Below, piece after piece: positions 53,983 to 62,783 of a stretch of 64,000 nucleotides of DNA (positions within the stretch are counted from its first letter, which is position 1; each line of letters starts with the position of its first letter). The notes beneath the pieces are model-generated. The model saw only the letters and a program-made list of their open reading frames with translations, was not told where the DNA came from and did no database searches. Source of the DNA: Streptomyces fructofermentans (lineage in GTDB: Bacteria > Actinomycetota > Actinomycetes > Streptomycetales > Streptomycetaceae); NCBI RefSeq assembly GCF_014651055.1, contig NZ_BMWD01000005.1, positions 140,688 through 204,687 on the forward strand, written 5' to 3'. The translations under genes and the position numbers were made by a program.

Positions 53983-55134
53983 ATGCTGGACATCGCCGAG
54001 GAGCTGGACCGCTGGGTCGAGCGGGGACGCGACTTCGCCGTGGCCACGGTGGTGGCCGTCGGGGGCAGCGCGCCCCGGCAGCCCGGCGCCGCGCTGGCCG
54101 TCGACACGGAGGGCACGGCGATCGGCTCGGTCTCCGGCGGCTGTGTGGAGGGCGCCGTGTACGAGCTGTGCCGCCAGGCGCTGGAGGACGGGGAGACGGT
54201 CCTCGAACGCTTCGGGTACAGCGACGAGGACGCCTTCGCGGTGGGCCTGACGTGCGGCGGGACCATCGAGGTCCTGGTGACTCCGGTACGCGCCGCCGAC
54301 CCCGGCCGCCGGGTCGTCGCGGCGGCGCTGTCCGCCGCCGCCCGCGGCGAGGCGGCCGCGCTGGCGCGCGTCGTCTCCGGACCCGCGGAACTGCTCGGCC
54401 GCGCCCTGCTGATACGCCCCGACGGCTCGTACGAGGGCGGCTTCGGAGCCCATCCCGAGCTGGACCGCACGGTGGCGGGCGAGGCGCGTGCCCGGCTCGA
54501 CACGGGCCGCACCGGCACCCTGGAGATCGGAGAGCGGGGCTCACGCTGTGGAGCACCGCTCACCGTCCTGGTCGAGTCTTCCGTCCCGCCGCCCCGCATG
54601 ATCGTGTTCGGTGCCATCGACTTCGCGTCGGCACTGGTCCGCGTCGGGAAGTTCCTCGGCCACCGGGTCACGGTGTGCGACGCGCGACCCGTCTTCGCCA
54701 CGGCGGCACGCTTCCCCGAGGCCGACGAGATCGTGGTGGAGTGGCCGCACCGGTACCTGGAGGGCACGGAGGTCGACGGGCGCACGGTGCTGTGCGTGCT
54801 GACCCACGACGCGAAGTTCGACGTACCGCTGCTGCGGCTCGCCCTGCGGCTGCCGGTCGCCTACGTCGGAGCCATGGGCTCCCGCCGCACCCACCTCGAC
54901 CGCAACGAACGGCTGCGCGAAGTCGGCGTCACCGAGATGGAGTTGGCCCGGCTGAGGTCGCCGATCGGCCTCGACCTCGGAGCCCGCACGCCGGAGGAGA
55001 CCGCCCTGTCGATCGCCGCGCAGATCGTCGCCGAGCGACGCGGCGGCAGCGGCTCCGCGCTGACCGGGGCGCACACCCCGATCCACCACGACCTCGCCGC
55101 GCCGCCGGCGGGGCGCATCGGCTCGGTGGCCTGA
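53983..55134 (+). CDS. xdhC: XdhC-type molybdenum cofactor insertion factor
   Basis: A 383-residue protein that binds and sulfurates the molybdenum cofactor and delivers it to xanthine dehydrogenase. The N-terminal XdhC/CoxI domain has GSAPRQPGA and SGGCVEGAVYE; the C-terminal Rossmann domain starts MIVFGAIDFASALVRVGKFLG and includes DARPVFATAARFP and YVGAMGSRRTH. The second glycine of the usual GAGHVA is changed (FGAIDF), which may affect nucleotide binding. ATG at 53983 with GAGGAGACCGAG upstream. Contextually part of the purine locus. Confidence 0.9.
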   Translation: MLDIAEELDRWVERGRDFAVATVVAVGGSAPRQPGAALAVDTEGTAIGSVSGGCVEGAVYELCRQALEDGETVLERFGYSDEDAFAVGLTCGGTIEVLVTPVRAADPGRRVVAAALSAAARGEAAALARVVSGPAELLGRALLIRPDGSYEGGFGAHPELDRTVAGEARARLDTGRTGTLEIGERGSRCGAPLTVLVESSVPPPRMIVFGAIDFASALVRVGKFLGHRVTVCDARPVFATAARFPEADEIVVEWPHRYLEGTEVDGRTVLCVLTHDAKFDVPLLRLALRLPVAYVGAMGSRRTHLDRNERLREVGVTEMELARLRSPIGLDLGARTPEETALSIAAQIVAERRGGSGSALTGAHTPIHHDLAAPPAGRIGSVA

Positions 55135-55180
55135 CACACGCGGCGCACGAGCCGCGCCTCTCGGTCCCTCTCGGTCCCTC

Positions 55181-55840
55181 TCAGACCCGGGCGAGCAGCC
55201 GGTCCAGCGGCCGGGGCGTCCGGTCGAGGTCCAGGCTCTCCACGAGTTCCCGCGCGTACTGGGCCTTGCGTCCGCTGTGGGTGCCCATGAACCTGCGGAG
55301 GTGCTGCTCCACGGTCCGATCCCGCTGGGCGGGCTGGTTCTGGAAGGTGCGGAACGAGCGCAACTCGCCCTGCTCGTCCACGACCCGCTGTACGTGGTCG
55401 CTGCCGAGCGAGCGGATCAACTCGTCCTCCAGGTCCGCGTCGCACACGTAGAAGCCGAGCGATTCGAGCCCGTCCCGCGTCAGTTCGGAGCCGAGGCCCG
55501 CGCGCTCCAGGGCGCGCCTGAAGAACCGCTCCTCGCCGAGGTCGCAGAGGCCCGCCAGCGGCACGCCGAGCCCCCGGGGGCCGCACAGGTCCACGAACCG
55601 CGCGATGTTCGTCGCACCCCCGAGCGGTACGACCGCGACGCCCTCCGCGTCGAGGTCCCGGCCGTGCCGGGCGGCCAGCGCCTCGACGGCCACCAGGTCG
55701 CTGCCGCCCTCGACGAGGACGACCGTGCGCACCCCGACCCCCCGGGCCAGTTCCCCCGCGCCGACGGCCGCGTCCGCCGCCTCCGGACCTCCCGCCGCCC
55801 AGTCGACGACCGCCTGACGGAACCGCCCCATGTCGTTCAT
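55181..55840 (-). CDS. Stand-alone TOPRIM-domain protein (OLD-like)
   Basis: A 219-residue protein with a TOPRIM fold: VVLVEGGSD (catalytic-type Glu), GLCDLGEE and YVCDADLEDEL (the acidic pair), then an SDHVQRVVDEQGELRSFRTFQNQP helix-strand segment and a basic C-terminus. OLD-family nucleases normally pair this domain with an ATPase, which is absent here and in neighbouring genes. ATG at 55840; ATG 55831 is also possible. Possible roles are nicking or nucleotidyl transfer; unproven. Confidence 0.75.
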   Translation of the reverse strand: MNDMGRFRQAVVDWAAGGPEAADAAVGAGELARGVGVRTVVLVEGGSDLVAVEALAARHGRDLDAEGVAVVPLGGATNIARFVDLCGPRGLGVPLAGLCDLGEERFFRRALERAGLGSELTRDGLESLGFYVCDADLEDELIRSLGSDHVQRVVDEQGELRSFRTFQNQPAQRDRTVEQHLRRFMGTHSGRKAQYARELVESLDLDRTPRPLDRLLARV

Positions 55841-56040
55841 GGGTCCCAGTCTCGCAACCGCGACCCGCCCCGTTCCACAGACTTTCGACTGCGTGGACCC
55901 CCTGACGTCCTGCGGCGGGCGGAGGGGACGGGCGGCCTCCACGCGGTACGGGGCGCTGCCCGGAGCCGTCCCGCCGAGCGGGACGTGGCGGCGGCGGGCG
56001 GCTGCCTGGAGTTCGGCCGCGCTCGGGGACGCTCCGTGGG

Positions 56041-56481
56041 TCAGTCGCGCAGCAGGCGGTCCACCGCCCGACCGAACATGAGGCGCCCCGCCCGCGCCAC
56101 CACGGGATCGGCGGCACGCGGCAGCCCCCGCACCCCCGCGTCCTCCCGCCAGACCACCCGGGAGCCGCGCCCGCCCGGGCCGGCGCCCACCTCGATCTCG
56201 GCCCAGCCGGTGACGGTCCTGCCCCGCTTCACCAGGCGGCACAGTCCGGCGGCGGAACCGCCCGGAGGCCGCCACACGGTGATCTCCATGGGGTCGTCGA
56301 ACCCGGCGGCCCCGACACCGGTCCGGGCCACGAACACGGTCCCGACCCCGACCGGCGGCGCCGTCACGACGGAGATCCGGGTCAGCGGCACGACGTCCGC
56401 GTGCCGCTCCCAGTCGGTCAGCCGCCTCCAGGCCTCGACGGCGTCCAGGGCACTGTCACGGCGGATCAGGAAGAGGGCCAC
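56041..56481 (-). CDS. SRPBCC (polyketide cyclase/START-like) family protein
   Basis: A 146-residue protein with a predicted helix-grip fold: an N-terminal helix-strand pair (DAVEAWRRLTDWERHADVVP), beta strands RISVVTAPPVGVGTVFVART and MEITVWRPP, and a long C-terminal helix. The pattern matches small SRPBCC proteins that bind hydrophobic ligands. The start is uncertain: GTG at 56481 is used but 56493 is also in frame, and neither has a strong Shine-Dalgarno. Its promoter would lie in the tandem-repeat array upstream. Confidence 0.7.
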   Translation of the reverse strand: MALFLIRRDSALDAVEAWRRLTDWERHADVVPLTRISVVTAPPVGVGTVFVARTGVGAAGFDDPMEITVWRPPGGSAAGLCRLVKRGRTVTGWAEIEVGAGPGGRGSRVVWREDAGVRGLPRAADPVVARAGRLMFGRAVDRLLRD

Positions 56482-56520
56482 ACCGTGATCGTAGACACGG
56501 AAGGCCCGGACCCGCGGCAC

Positions 56521-56832
56521 GGTGGGCGGGACGGTGTCACCGGGACGTACGGCGGGCGGGACGGTGTCATCGGGACGTGCGGCGGGCGGGACGGTGTCAC
56601 CGGGACGTGCGGCGGGCGGGGGCCGAGTGCGTACGGCGGCGGCACGGGCGTCGGGTCCGGGTCCGGGTCCGGATACGTGGACCGGGGTCCGAGCGGCTCG
56701 TCCCGGACAGTCCGGGCGAGTCCGGGCGAGTCCGGGCGAGTCCGGTCCAGGACCCGGTCCAGGACCCGGTCCAGGACCCGGTCCAGGACCGGGTCCGAGA
56801 TCCGGTCCGAGACCCGGTCCGAGTCCCATTCC
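56521..56832. repeat. Cluster of three tandem-repeat tracts
   Basis: A 30-bp unit GGCGGGCGGGACGGTGTCAC plus CGGGACGTGC is present three times (56521-56610) with a partial fourth. A 10-bp unit TCCGGGCGAG follows three times (56711-56740). A 12-bp unit AGGACCCGGTCC then occurs four to seven times, the last copies diverged (56749-56832). The tracts fill most of the 386-bp gap between the SRPBCC and cbiD genes; no gene is there. Confidence 0.8.
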
Positions 56833-56867
56833 TGGGCCGGGCGGCCCGGAACGGTCCGGGGCCGCCG

Positions 56868-58052
56868 TCAGGCCACCGTGCTCCGACCGACCACCGTCCC
56901 GGCCCGGTCGATGCAGATCACGTCGACCGCGACGGGCGCGCCCCGCAGCACCCCCAGCGCCTCGTCGCGCGCCGCCGTCGCGACCAGATCGCCGAGCGGC
57001 ACGCCGGACGCCAGGCACGACTGGAGCGCGGCGAGGCCGGTGTTGGCGGCGGCCACCCCGGCGGCCAGGGCGTCGTCGGCGCCGCCCCGCCGGGCCAGCT
57101 CGGCCAGGAACCCCTTGTCGACCTGGGAGCGGCCTGAGTGCAGGTCCAGTTGGCCGGCGGCGAGCTTGGAGAGCTTGGCGAAGCCGCCGCAGATCGTCAG
57201 CCGCTCCACCGGGTGGCGGCGGACGTACTTGAGGACCGCGCCTGCGAAGTCGCCCATGTCCAGCAGGGCGTCCTCGGGCAGCCCGTACTCGGCGACGACT
57301 GTCCGCTCCGAGGTCGAGCCGGTGCAGCCGGCGACGTGCGTGCGCCCGGCCGCGCGGGCCACGTCCACACCCCGCCGGATCGAGTCGATCCACGCCGAGC
57401 ACGAGTACGGCACCACGATCCCCGTGGTGCCCAGGATGGAGAGGCCGCCGAGGATGCCGAGCCGAGGGTTCCAGGTGGAGCGCGCGATCTCCTCGCCGTG
57501 GTCGACGGAGACGGTGATCTCGACGTCGCCGGTACCTCCGTGGCGGGCGGCGACCTCGGCGACGTGCTCGCGCATCATCCGGCGCGGAACGGGGTTGACC
57601 GCCGGTTCGCCGACGGGCAGCGGCAGGCCCGGACGGGTGACCGTGCCCACGCCCGGCCCGGCCCGGAAGACGACCCCGGCACCCGCGGGCAGCCGTCGCA
57701 CGGTCACGCGTACCAGCGCGCCGTGCGTGACGTCGGGGTCGTCGCCGGCGTCCTTCACGATTCCCGCAGTGGCGGTCCCGTCGGCCAGTTCCTCGACCGC
57801 CAGCGCGAACGACGGCGTCTGCCCCTTGGGCAGGGTGATGGCCACCGGATCGGGAAAGCTCCCGGTCAGCAGCGCGGTGTACGCGGCCGTCGTCGCGGCC
57901 GTCGCACAGGCCCCGGTGGTCCAGCCGGGCCGCAGACCAGTGTGCTTGAGTTGGGCGGTGCGTCCGCCCCGCGCCTCGGGCGCGCCCTTCGCCCCACCGC
58001 CCCGCGCCTCGGGCGCGTCCTTCGCACCGCCGCCGTGTGCCTCGCCACTCAT
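56868..58052 (-). CDS. cbiD: Cobalt-precorrin-5B C1-methyltransferase
   Basis: Enzyme of the cobalamin pathway that methylates C1 of the corrin ring intermediate with SAM. It is 394 residues. Family motifs are GWTTGACATAATTAAY near residue 43, PRRMMREH, GIVVPYSC, and RHPVERLTICGGFAKLSKLA toward the C-terminus. An extension at residues 7-31 carries an 11-residue duplicated unit (GGGAKDAPEAR / GGGAKGAPEAR), not usual in the family. ATG at 58052. It is divergent from cobK with only 18 bp between start codons. Confidence 0.92.
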   Translation of the reverse strand: MSGEAHGGGAKDAPEARGGGAKGAPEARGGRTAQLKHTGLRPGWTTGACATAATTAAYTALLTGSFPDPVAITLPKGQTPSFALAVEELADGTATAGIVKDAGDDPDVTHGALVRVTVRRLPAGAGVVFRAGPGVGTVTRPGLPLPVGEPAVNPVPRRMMREHVAEVAARHGGTGDVEITVSVDHGEEIARSTWNPRLGILGGLSILGTTGIVVPYSCSAWIDSIRRGVDVARAAGRTHVAGCTGSTSERTVVAEYGLPEDALLDMGDFAGAVLKYVRRHPVERLTICGGFAKLSKLAAGQLDLHSGRSQVDKGFLAELARRGGADDALAAGVAAANTGLAALQSCLASGVPLGDLVATAARDEALGVLRGAPVAVDVICIDRAGTVVGRSTVA

Positions 58053-58070
58053 GAACGGACCCGGACTCCC

Positions 58071-58847
58071 ATGCACGTACTGATACTCGGCGGAACCACG
58101 GAGGCCCGGCGTCTGGCGGAACTGCTGCACGGCGTGCCCGGCCTGCGGACGACCAGTTCCCTCGCCGGCCGGGTCGCCGGCCCCCGGCTGCCCCCGGGCG
58201 GGGTGCGCGTCGGCGGGTTCGGCGGGGCGGAGGGGCTCGCCGCGTGGCTGCGGGAGCACGGGGCGGACGCGATCATCGACGCCACCCACCCCTTCGCCGG
58301 GACGATCGGTTTCCACGCGGCGCGGGCCGCCGCCGCCACCCATGTTCCCCTGCTCGCGCTGCGGCGCCCCGGCTGGGTCCCCCGCGAGGGTGACCGGTGG
58401 CACGAGGCGGGCTCCCTGGAGGAGGCCGCGGCGCTGCTGCCCGGGCTGGGCAGGCGGGTGTTCCTCACCACCGGCCGGACGGGGCTCGCGGCCTTCGCGC
58501 GTCCCGGGCCGGACGACCTGTGGTTCCTCGTACGGTCCGTCGAAGCGCCCGAGGCCCCGTACCCGCCCCGCATGGAGGTGCTGCTCGACCGCGGCCCCTT
58601 CACCCTCGAAGGGGAGCGCGAACTGCTGCGCCGCCACCGTGTGGACGTCGTGGTCACGAAGGACAGCGGGGGAGCGGCCACGGCCCCCAAACTTGCGGCG
58701 GCCCGCGAGGCGGGGCTGCCGGTGGTCGTGGTCCGGCGGCCGCCCGTCCCCGAGGACGTGCCTGCCGTGGCCGACCCCGAGCAGGCGGCCCGCTGGCTCC
58801 TGGACCTCCTCGGGGGCCGCGGCGGCCCCGGGCCCACCGGCCGGTAG
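58071..58847 (+). CDS. cobK: Precorrin-6A reductase
   Basis: NADPH-dependent reductase of the cobalamin pathway, 258 residues. Motifs include MHVLILGGTTEARRLAELL, SLAGRVAGP, IDATHPFA and VVTKDSGGAATAPKL, all characteristic of CobK/CbiJ. ATG at 58071, separated by 18 bp from the divergent cbiD start, so both genes must share very short leaders and probably overlapping promoters. Together with cobH at 59826 it is part of a dispersed cobalamin locus. Confidence 0.92.
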   Translation: MHVLILGGTTEARRLAELLHGVPGLRTTSSLAGRVAGPRLPPGGVRVGGFGGAEGLAAWLREHGADAIIDATHPFAGTIGFHAARAAAATHVPLLALRRPGWVPREGDRWHEAGSLEEAAALLPGLGRRVFLTTGRTGLAAFARPGPDDLWFLVRSVEAPEAPYPPRMEVLLDRGPFTLEGERELLRRHRVDVVVTKDSGGAATAPKLAAAREAGLPVVVVRRPPVPEDVPAVADPEQAARWLLDLLGGRGGPGPTGR

Positions 58848-58910
58848 GACCTGGTGGGTCGGTCCGGGGGCGTGGGAGGATGCCGCCCATGACTCATCTC
58901 CGAAGGGGCC

Positions 58911-59321
58911 GTGCCACGTAGACGACCGGCCTCGCTCCGAGCGCGGGAACGCGGTTGGCGAAGCCCCTGGGTCCGGTACCGCGATGTCCCGGGCCTGTCG
59001 GGGGCGGCGAACGCCGCCGTCCGTGTGCTCGAACGGGAGCGGCTGTCCCCGGGCGTCGTGTCGGTGGCCCTGAGCGTGTGGTCCGCGCGTGTCCACGGCT
59101 CCGGGCGCCGGTGGAGGCCGTGGGAGGACGAGTTCACCTGCGCCTGCTGCGGCGAGGGCTGGGCCCGGGACAAACTGCAGGAGGCACTGCTCCTCCTGCC
59201 GCCGAGGGCCGCCACCGAACTCCGGGTACGGGTCGAGCGTCTGGACGTGCTGCTGCTCAGGCGGACGCACCATGAGCCGCCGGCGGATCCGGATTCGCCG
59301 TGGTGGCACGGAAGGCGCTGA
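58911..59321 (+). CDS. Small conserved hypothetical protein with CXCC motif
   Basis: A 136-residue basic protein. Residues 70-77 include TCACCGEGW, a possible metal-binding site, and the C-terminal half is helical (LQEALLLLPPRAATELRVRVERLDVLLL), ending with the polar tail DSPWWHGRR. The GTG at 58911 has AAGGGG 5 bp upstream. No recognised family. Placed between cobK and cobH, but nothing ties it to cobalamin. Confidence 0.6.
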   Translation: MPRRRPASLRARERGWRSPWVRYRDVPGLSGAANAAVRVLERERLSPGVVSVALSVWSARVHGSGRRWRPWEDEFTCACCGEGWARDKLQEALLLLPPRAATELRVRVERLDVLLLRRTHHEPPADPDSPWWHGRR

Positions 59322-59825
59322 CCCGGTCGCGCCGCTCACGCATCTGCCGCTTGGCCGCGCCGGCCGTATCCGTCGGCCGGGGCCTCGCGCCGCCTGCGGC
59401 GATTGACGGCCCGTTGGGCGGAGGCCGCGCGCGGTGCCGGCGTCCCGCCGGGGTGGCGGTCCGGGATGCGCGCGGCCGGCTGCCGCGGACGCGTGTCCCA
59501 CCGGCCACCGGCCGCCGATCGCGGGTCGGCGGTCGTTGACGGCCGCCCTGCGGCGCGGCCGAGCGCCGCCGTTGGCCTGCGGCGCGGCCGACCGGGGGGC
59601 TGCCGGCGCGCCCGCAGCTCACGGAGGAGGGCTGGCGTGCCGAGTGCCGAGTGCCGCGTACGGCCTGCGGCCTGGACGGCCTGGTCGGCCGCTGGCCGTC
59701 GGCCATCCGTCCCGCCACCGGGGGAGCCCGGCGGCTCGCCCGCATGCCTGAGGCCGACGGCCCGCGACTCACCGCCCGCGACTTACCGCCGCGACTCACC
59801 GCCCGCGCGGCTCACCGCCCCCGCC
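59322..59825. other. 504-bp region without a supported gene
   Basis: Strongly biased GC-rich sequence. It contains two copies of CTGCGGCGCGGCCGA (about 59548 and 59578) and, near 59763-59813, three or four diverged copies of GCGACTCACCGCC. No motif-bearing reading frame exists and no cobalamin riboswitch features are seen. Confidence 0.45.
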
Positions 59826-60467
59826 TCACTCGTCCTCGCTCGCGAGGGCGTTGATCGCGGCGGCGGCGATGGCGCTGCCGCCGCGGCGGCCGTGCACGAC
59901 GATGTGGTCCAGGCCCGAACGGTGCGCGGCCAGGGCCTCCTTGGACTCGACGGCTCCGACGAAGCCGACGGGGACACCGATCACGGCGGCGGGCCGGGGC
60001 GCCCCCTCCTCGATCATCTCCAGCAGGCGGAAGAGCGCGGTGGGCGCGTTCCCGACGGCGACCACGGCACCCCCCATCCGGTCCCGCCACAGCTCCAGGG
60101 CGGCCGCGCTGCGGGTGGTGCCGAGCTTCGCCGCGAGGTCCGGGACGGCCGGGTCGGAGAGCGTGCAGAGCACGTCGTTGCCCGCGGGCAGCCGCCCGCG
60201 GGTCACGCCACTGGCCACCATGGAGACGTCGCACAGGACGGGCGCCCCGGCACGCAGGGCCTCACGGGCCCGCGTCACCACGTCGGGGGAGTACGCGAGG
60301 TCACGTACGAGGTCGACCATCCCGCAGGCGTGGATCATCCGGACCGCGACCTGGGCGACCCCGGCGGGCAGCCCCGCGAGGTCCGCCTCCGCGCGGATGG
60401 TGGCAAAGGACCGGCGGTAGATCTCCGCGCCGTCCTTCTCGTAGTCGAACACTGTGTTCTCGCTCAT
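59826..60467 (-). CDS. cobH: Precorrin-8X methylmutase
   Basis: Enzyme that migrates the C11 methyl group to C12, giving hydrogenobyrinic acid in the cobalamin pathway. It is 213 residues with the catalytic-type histidine in [10 protein letters not shown] (H45 region), the substrate-binding [17 protein letters not shown], and [17 protein letters not shown] near the C-terminus. ATG at 60467. Divergent from sodF. cobH, cobK and cbiD lie within 3.6 kb on both strands, so the cobalamin genes here are clustered but not one operon. Confidence 0.92.
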   Translation of the reverse strand: MSENTVFDYEKDGAEIYRRSFATIRAEADLAGLPAGVAQVAVRMIHACGMVDLVRDLAYSPDVVTRAREALRAGAPVLCDVSMVASGVTRGRLPAGNDVLCTLSDPAVPDLAAKLGTTRSAAALELWRDRMGGAVVAVGNAPTALFRLLEMIEEGAPRPAAVIGVPVGFVGAVESKEALAAHRSGLDHIVVHGRRGGSAIAAAAINALASEDE

Positions 60468-60637
60468 CCGTTGACGTCCGTGGCACGTGCGGCCGCCACG
60501 GCGGCGACGGGTCCCGGGGGCGGGCGGCGGGCACGGCCGCGAGCATACCGACCGCCGGACGGGCGTACGTCCCCGCGCACCACCCGGCCCTCGGGGCGGC
60601 TCCCGACGACCCGCGCCCTCTTGCTGTTAATGTGCAA

Positions 60638-60654
60638 CTGCGCAAGAGTTGCAA
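60638..60654 (+). promoter_or_regulatory. Nur-like operator upstream of sodF
   Basis: CTGCGCAAGAGTTGCAA fits the Nur box pattern tTGCaa-N5-ttGCAA, with a good right half. It lies inside a larger perfect repeat TGCAACT-N7-AGTTGCA (60633-60653). It is 25 bp before the chosen sodF start, where a nickel-dependent repressor would block transcription. Confidence 0.65.
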
Positions 60655-60678
60655 TAACGAGGTCGAAGGATGTTGGAC

Positions 60679-61320
60679 ATGGCGGTCTACACGCTCCCGG
60701 AGCTTCCGTACGACTACGCGGCGCTCGAACCGGTCATCAACCCCCAGATCGTCGAGCTGCACCACGACAAGCACCACGCGGCGTACGTGAAGGGCGCGAA
60801 CGACACCCTGGAGCAGCTCGCCGAGGCGCGGGACAAGGAGTCGTGGGGCGCGATCAACGGTCTGGAGAAGAGCCTGGCCTTCCATCTCTCCGGCCACATC
60901 CTGCACTCGATCTACTGGCACAACATGACCGGCGACGGCGGCGGCGAGCCGCTGGCGGCCGACGGGGTGGGCGACCTCGCGGACGCGATCACCGAGTCCT
61001 TCGGCTCGTTCGCCGCTTTCAAGGCCCAGCTCACCAAGGCGGCCGCCACGACGCAGGGTTCGGGCTGGGGTGTCCTCGCCTTCGAGCCCCTGAGCGGGCG
61101 GCTGATCGTGGAGCAGGTCTACGACCACCAGGGCAACGTCGGCCAGGGCTCGACGCCGATCCTGGTCTTCGACGCCTGGGAGCACGCCTTCTACCTCCAG
61201 TACAAGAACCAGAAGGTCGACTTCGTCGACGCAATGTGGGCCGTCGTTAACTGGCAGGACGTGGCCCGGCGTTACGCCGCCGCCAAGGAGCGCGGCGACA
61301 GCCTGCTCCTCGCGCCCTGA
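60679..61320 (+). CDS. sodF: Iron-containing superoxide dismutase
   Basis: Cytosolic Fe superoxide dismutase, 213 residues, matching S. coelicolor SodF in length. Metal ligands are visible in [14 protein letters not shown] (His27 region), [13 protein letters not shown] (second His) and [14 protein letters not shown] (Asp and His). ATG at 60679 is preferred over 60670 because GAAGGA is 8 bp upstream and the family starts [12 protein letters not shown]. The Nur-like box predicts expression when nickel is scarce and NiSOD cannot be made. No sodN is within the window. Confidence 0.92.
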   Translation: MAVYTLPELPYDYAALEPVINPQIVELHHDKHHAAYVKGANDTLEQLAEARDKESWGAINGLEKSLAFHLSGHILHSIYWHNMTGDGGGEPLAADGVGDLADAITESFGSFAAFKAQLTKAAATTQGSGWGVLAFEPLSGRLIVEQVYDHQGNVGQGSTPILVFDAWEHAFYLQYKNQKVDFVDAMWAVVNWQDVARRYAAAKERGDSLLLAP

Positions 61321-61389
61321 CACCTGGGCCCGGCACCCCGGACGCCCTGCTCGTGATCGTCTTCTCAACCTTCACGGCAGGGGGCACGA

Positions 61390-61429
61390 CGAAGGGCCCT
61401 CGCGAGCACCCGCTCACGGGGGCCCTTCG
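61390..61429. terminator. Bidirectional terminator between sodF and corA
   Basis: A perfect 10-bp stem (CGAAGGGCCC with GGGCCCTTCG) with a 20-nt loop, between the convergent stops at 61320 and 61465. Confidence 0.7.
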
Positions 61430-61464
61430 CCGCGCACCCGGTGCCGCAGGCCGCGGGCACGCCC

Positions 61465-62631
61465 CTACAACCAGTCCCGCCGCTTGAAGATGACGTACAG
61501 GCTCGTGCAGACCCCCGCCATCAGCAGAACCGCGAAGGGGTACCCGAGCACCCAGTGGAGTTCCGGCATGTGGTCGAAGTTCATGCCGTAGATGGTGCCG
61601 ACCAGCGTCGGCGCGAACAGGATGGCCGCCCACGACGAGATCTTCTTGATCTCCTCGTTCTGCTCGAAGCCCGCCTCGGCGAGCGCCCGCATCTCCGCGT
61701 TCTGCTGCTGCGTCACCAGTGTCGCGTTCACCGTGAGGATGTCCGCCAGGGCCTGGCGGAAGCCGTCCACGCGCTCGCTCGTGTGCGTCACGTGGTCCGC
61801 GACGTCGCGCAGGTAGCGCTGGAGCTCCTCGTCCGTGCCGTACTTGGCGAAGCCCGCCATCAGGGCGTGCAGCATGCCGACCAGGGGGCGGGTGGCGCGC
61901 TGGAACTCGACCATCTCGCGGGAGAGTTCGTAGATGCGGCGGGAGACCTCCGGCTCGCCCCGGAAGACCTCGGTCTCGATCTCGTCGATGTCGTTCTGGA
62001 CCCCGGCGACCACCGGCGCGTAGCCGTCCACCACGGAGTCCAGGATGGCGTAGAGGACCGCCTCGGGGCCGAGCCTCAGCAGCTCCGGCGTCCCCTCCAT
62101 GCGGTGGCGCACCGCGGACAGGTCCGGTGCGGCGCCGTGGCGGACCGTGATCAGGAAGTCGGGGCCGACGAAGACGTGCAGCTCGCCGAAGTCCACCTCC
62201 TCGGACGCGTCGAGGTAGCGGGCCGCGCGCAGGACGACGAAGAGCGTCTCGCCGTACCGCTCCAGCTTCGGACGCTGATGGGCCTCCATCGCGTCCTCGA
62301 CGGCGAGCGGATGCAGGTCGAACTCGGCCGCCAGGGAGAGGATCTCGTCCTCCGTCGGACGGGCCAGCCCGATCCAGGCCGTGCGGTCCGGCTGCTCTCG
62401 CAGCTCGCGGAACGTGTCGGCCAGGGAGCCGGGCGTCGCGACCCGCACGCCGTCACGGTAGAGCGCCGCCTGCACGACGCTGCCCGGCTCGGGCGGAACC
62501 GGGTCCGCGGCGGTCGGCTCGGGCGCCGGGGGATCGACCGGCGGTGGTGCCGCCGGACCCCCGGTGCGCCGCCACACCGACTTCCGGCCGGGTTTGCCGG
62601 GGGGTACGGGGCGGGCTCGGCGCTCCGGCAT
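61465..62631 (-). CDS. corA: CorA-family magnesium/cobalt transporter
   Basis: Pentameric magnesium channel in the cell membrane, 388 residues. Residues 1-50 are a Pro-rich variable extension; the large cytoplasmic funnel follows, with a long stalk helix (about 210-315). Two membrane helices end the protein, with the GMN signature (YGMNFDHMPE) between them, and the basic C-terminus FKRRDW. ATG at 62631. Divergent from the AlkZ-like gene. Cobalt transport would suit the nearby cobalamin genes, but magnesium is the usual substrate. Confidence 0.92.
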   Translation of the reverse strand: MPERRARPVPPGKPGRKSVWRRTGGPAAPPPVDPPAPEPTAADPVPPEPGSVVQAALYRDGVRVATPGSLADTFRELREQPDRTAWIGLARPTEDEILSLAAEFDLHPLAVEDAMEAHQRPKLERYGETLFVVLRAARYLDASEEVDFGELHVFVGPDFLITVRHGAAPDLSAVRHRMEGTPELLRLGPEAVLYAILDSVVDGYAPVVAGVQNDIDEIETEVFRGEPEVSRRIYELSREMVEFQRATRPLVGMLHALMAGFAKYGTDEELQRYLRDVADHVTHTSERVDGFRQALADILTVNATLVTQQQNAEMRALAEAGFEQNEEIKKISSWAAILFAPTLVGTIYGMNFDHMPELHWVLGYPFAVLLMAGVCTSLYVIFKRRDWL

Positions 62632-62783
62632 CGCGGCTGCCTCCGTGTCGAACGTCAGTCTTGCCGATCACGGGCAGGATATACGGGTCAAATGGCGCGG
62701 GCGCCCGGCGCGGGGCGGACAGGCACCGGAATCCGACGGGTTGCGGACAAAGGCTGTCCGCAAGCCCCGCTACCGTGCGGAGC

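Noticed and set aside
58880..58921. Thirteen-codon ORF just before the hypothetical gene at 58911
   Set aside because: It overlaps the next start, has no distinct Shine-Dalgarno of its own, and lies in the frame of a longer shadow frame.
59403..59826. Open frames in the gap before cobH
   Set aside because: Low-complexity Arg/Ala/Gly translations on both strands with internal repeats; no support as genes.
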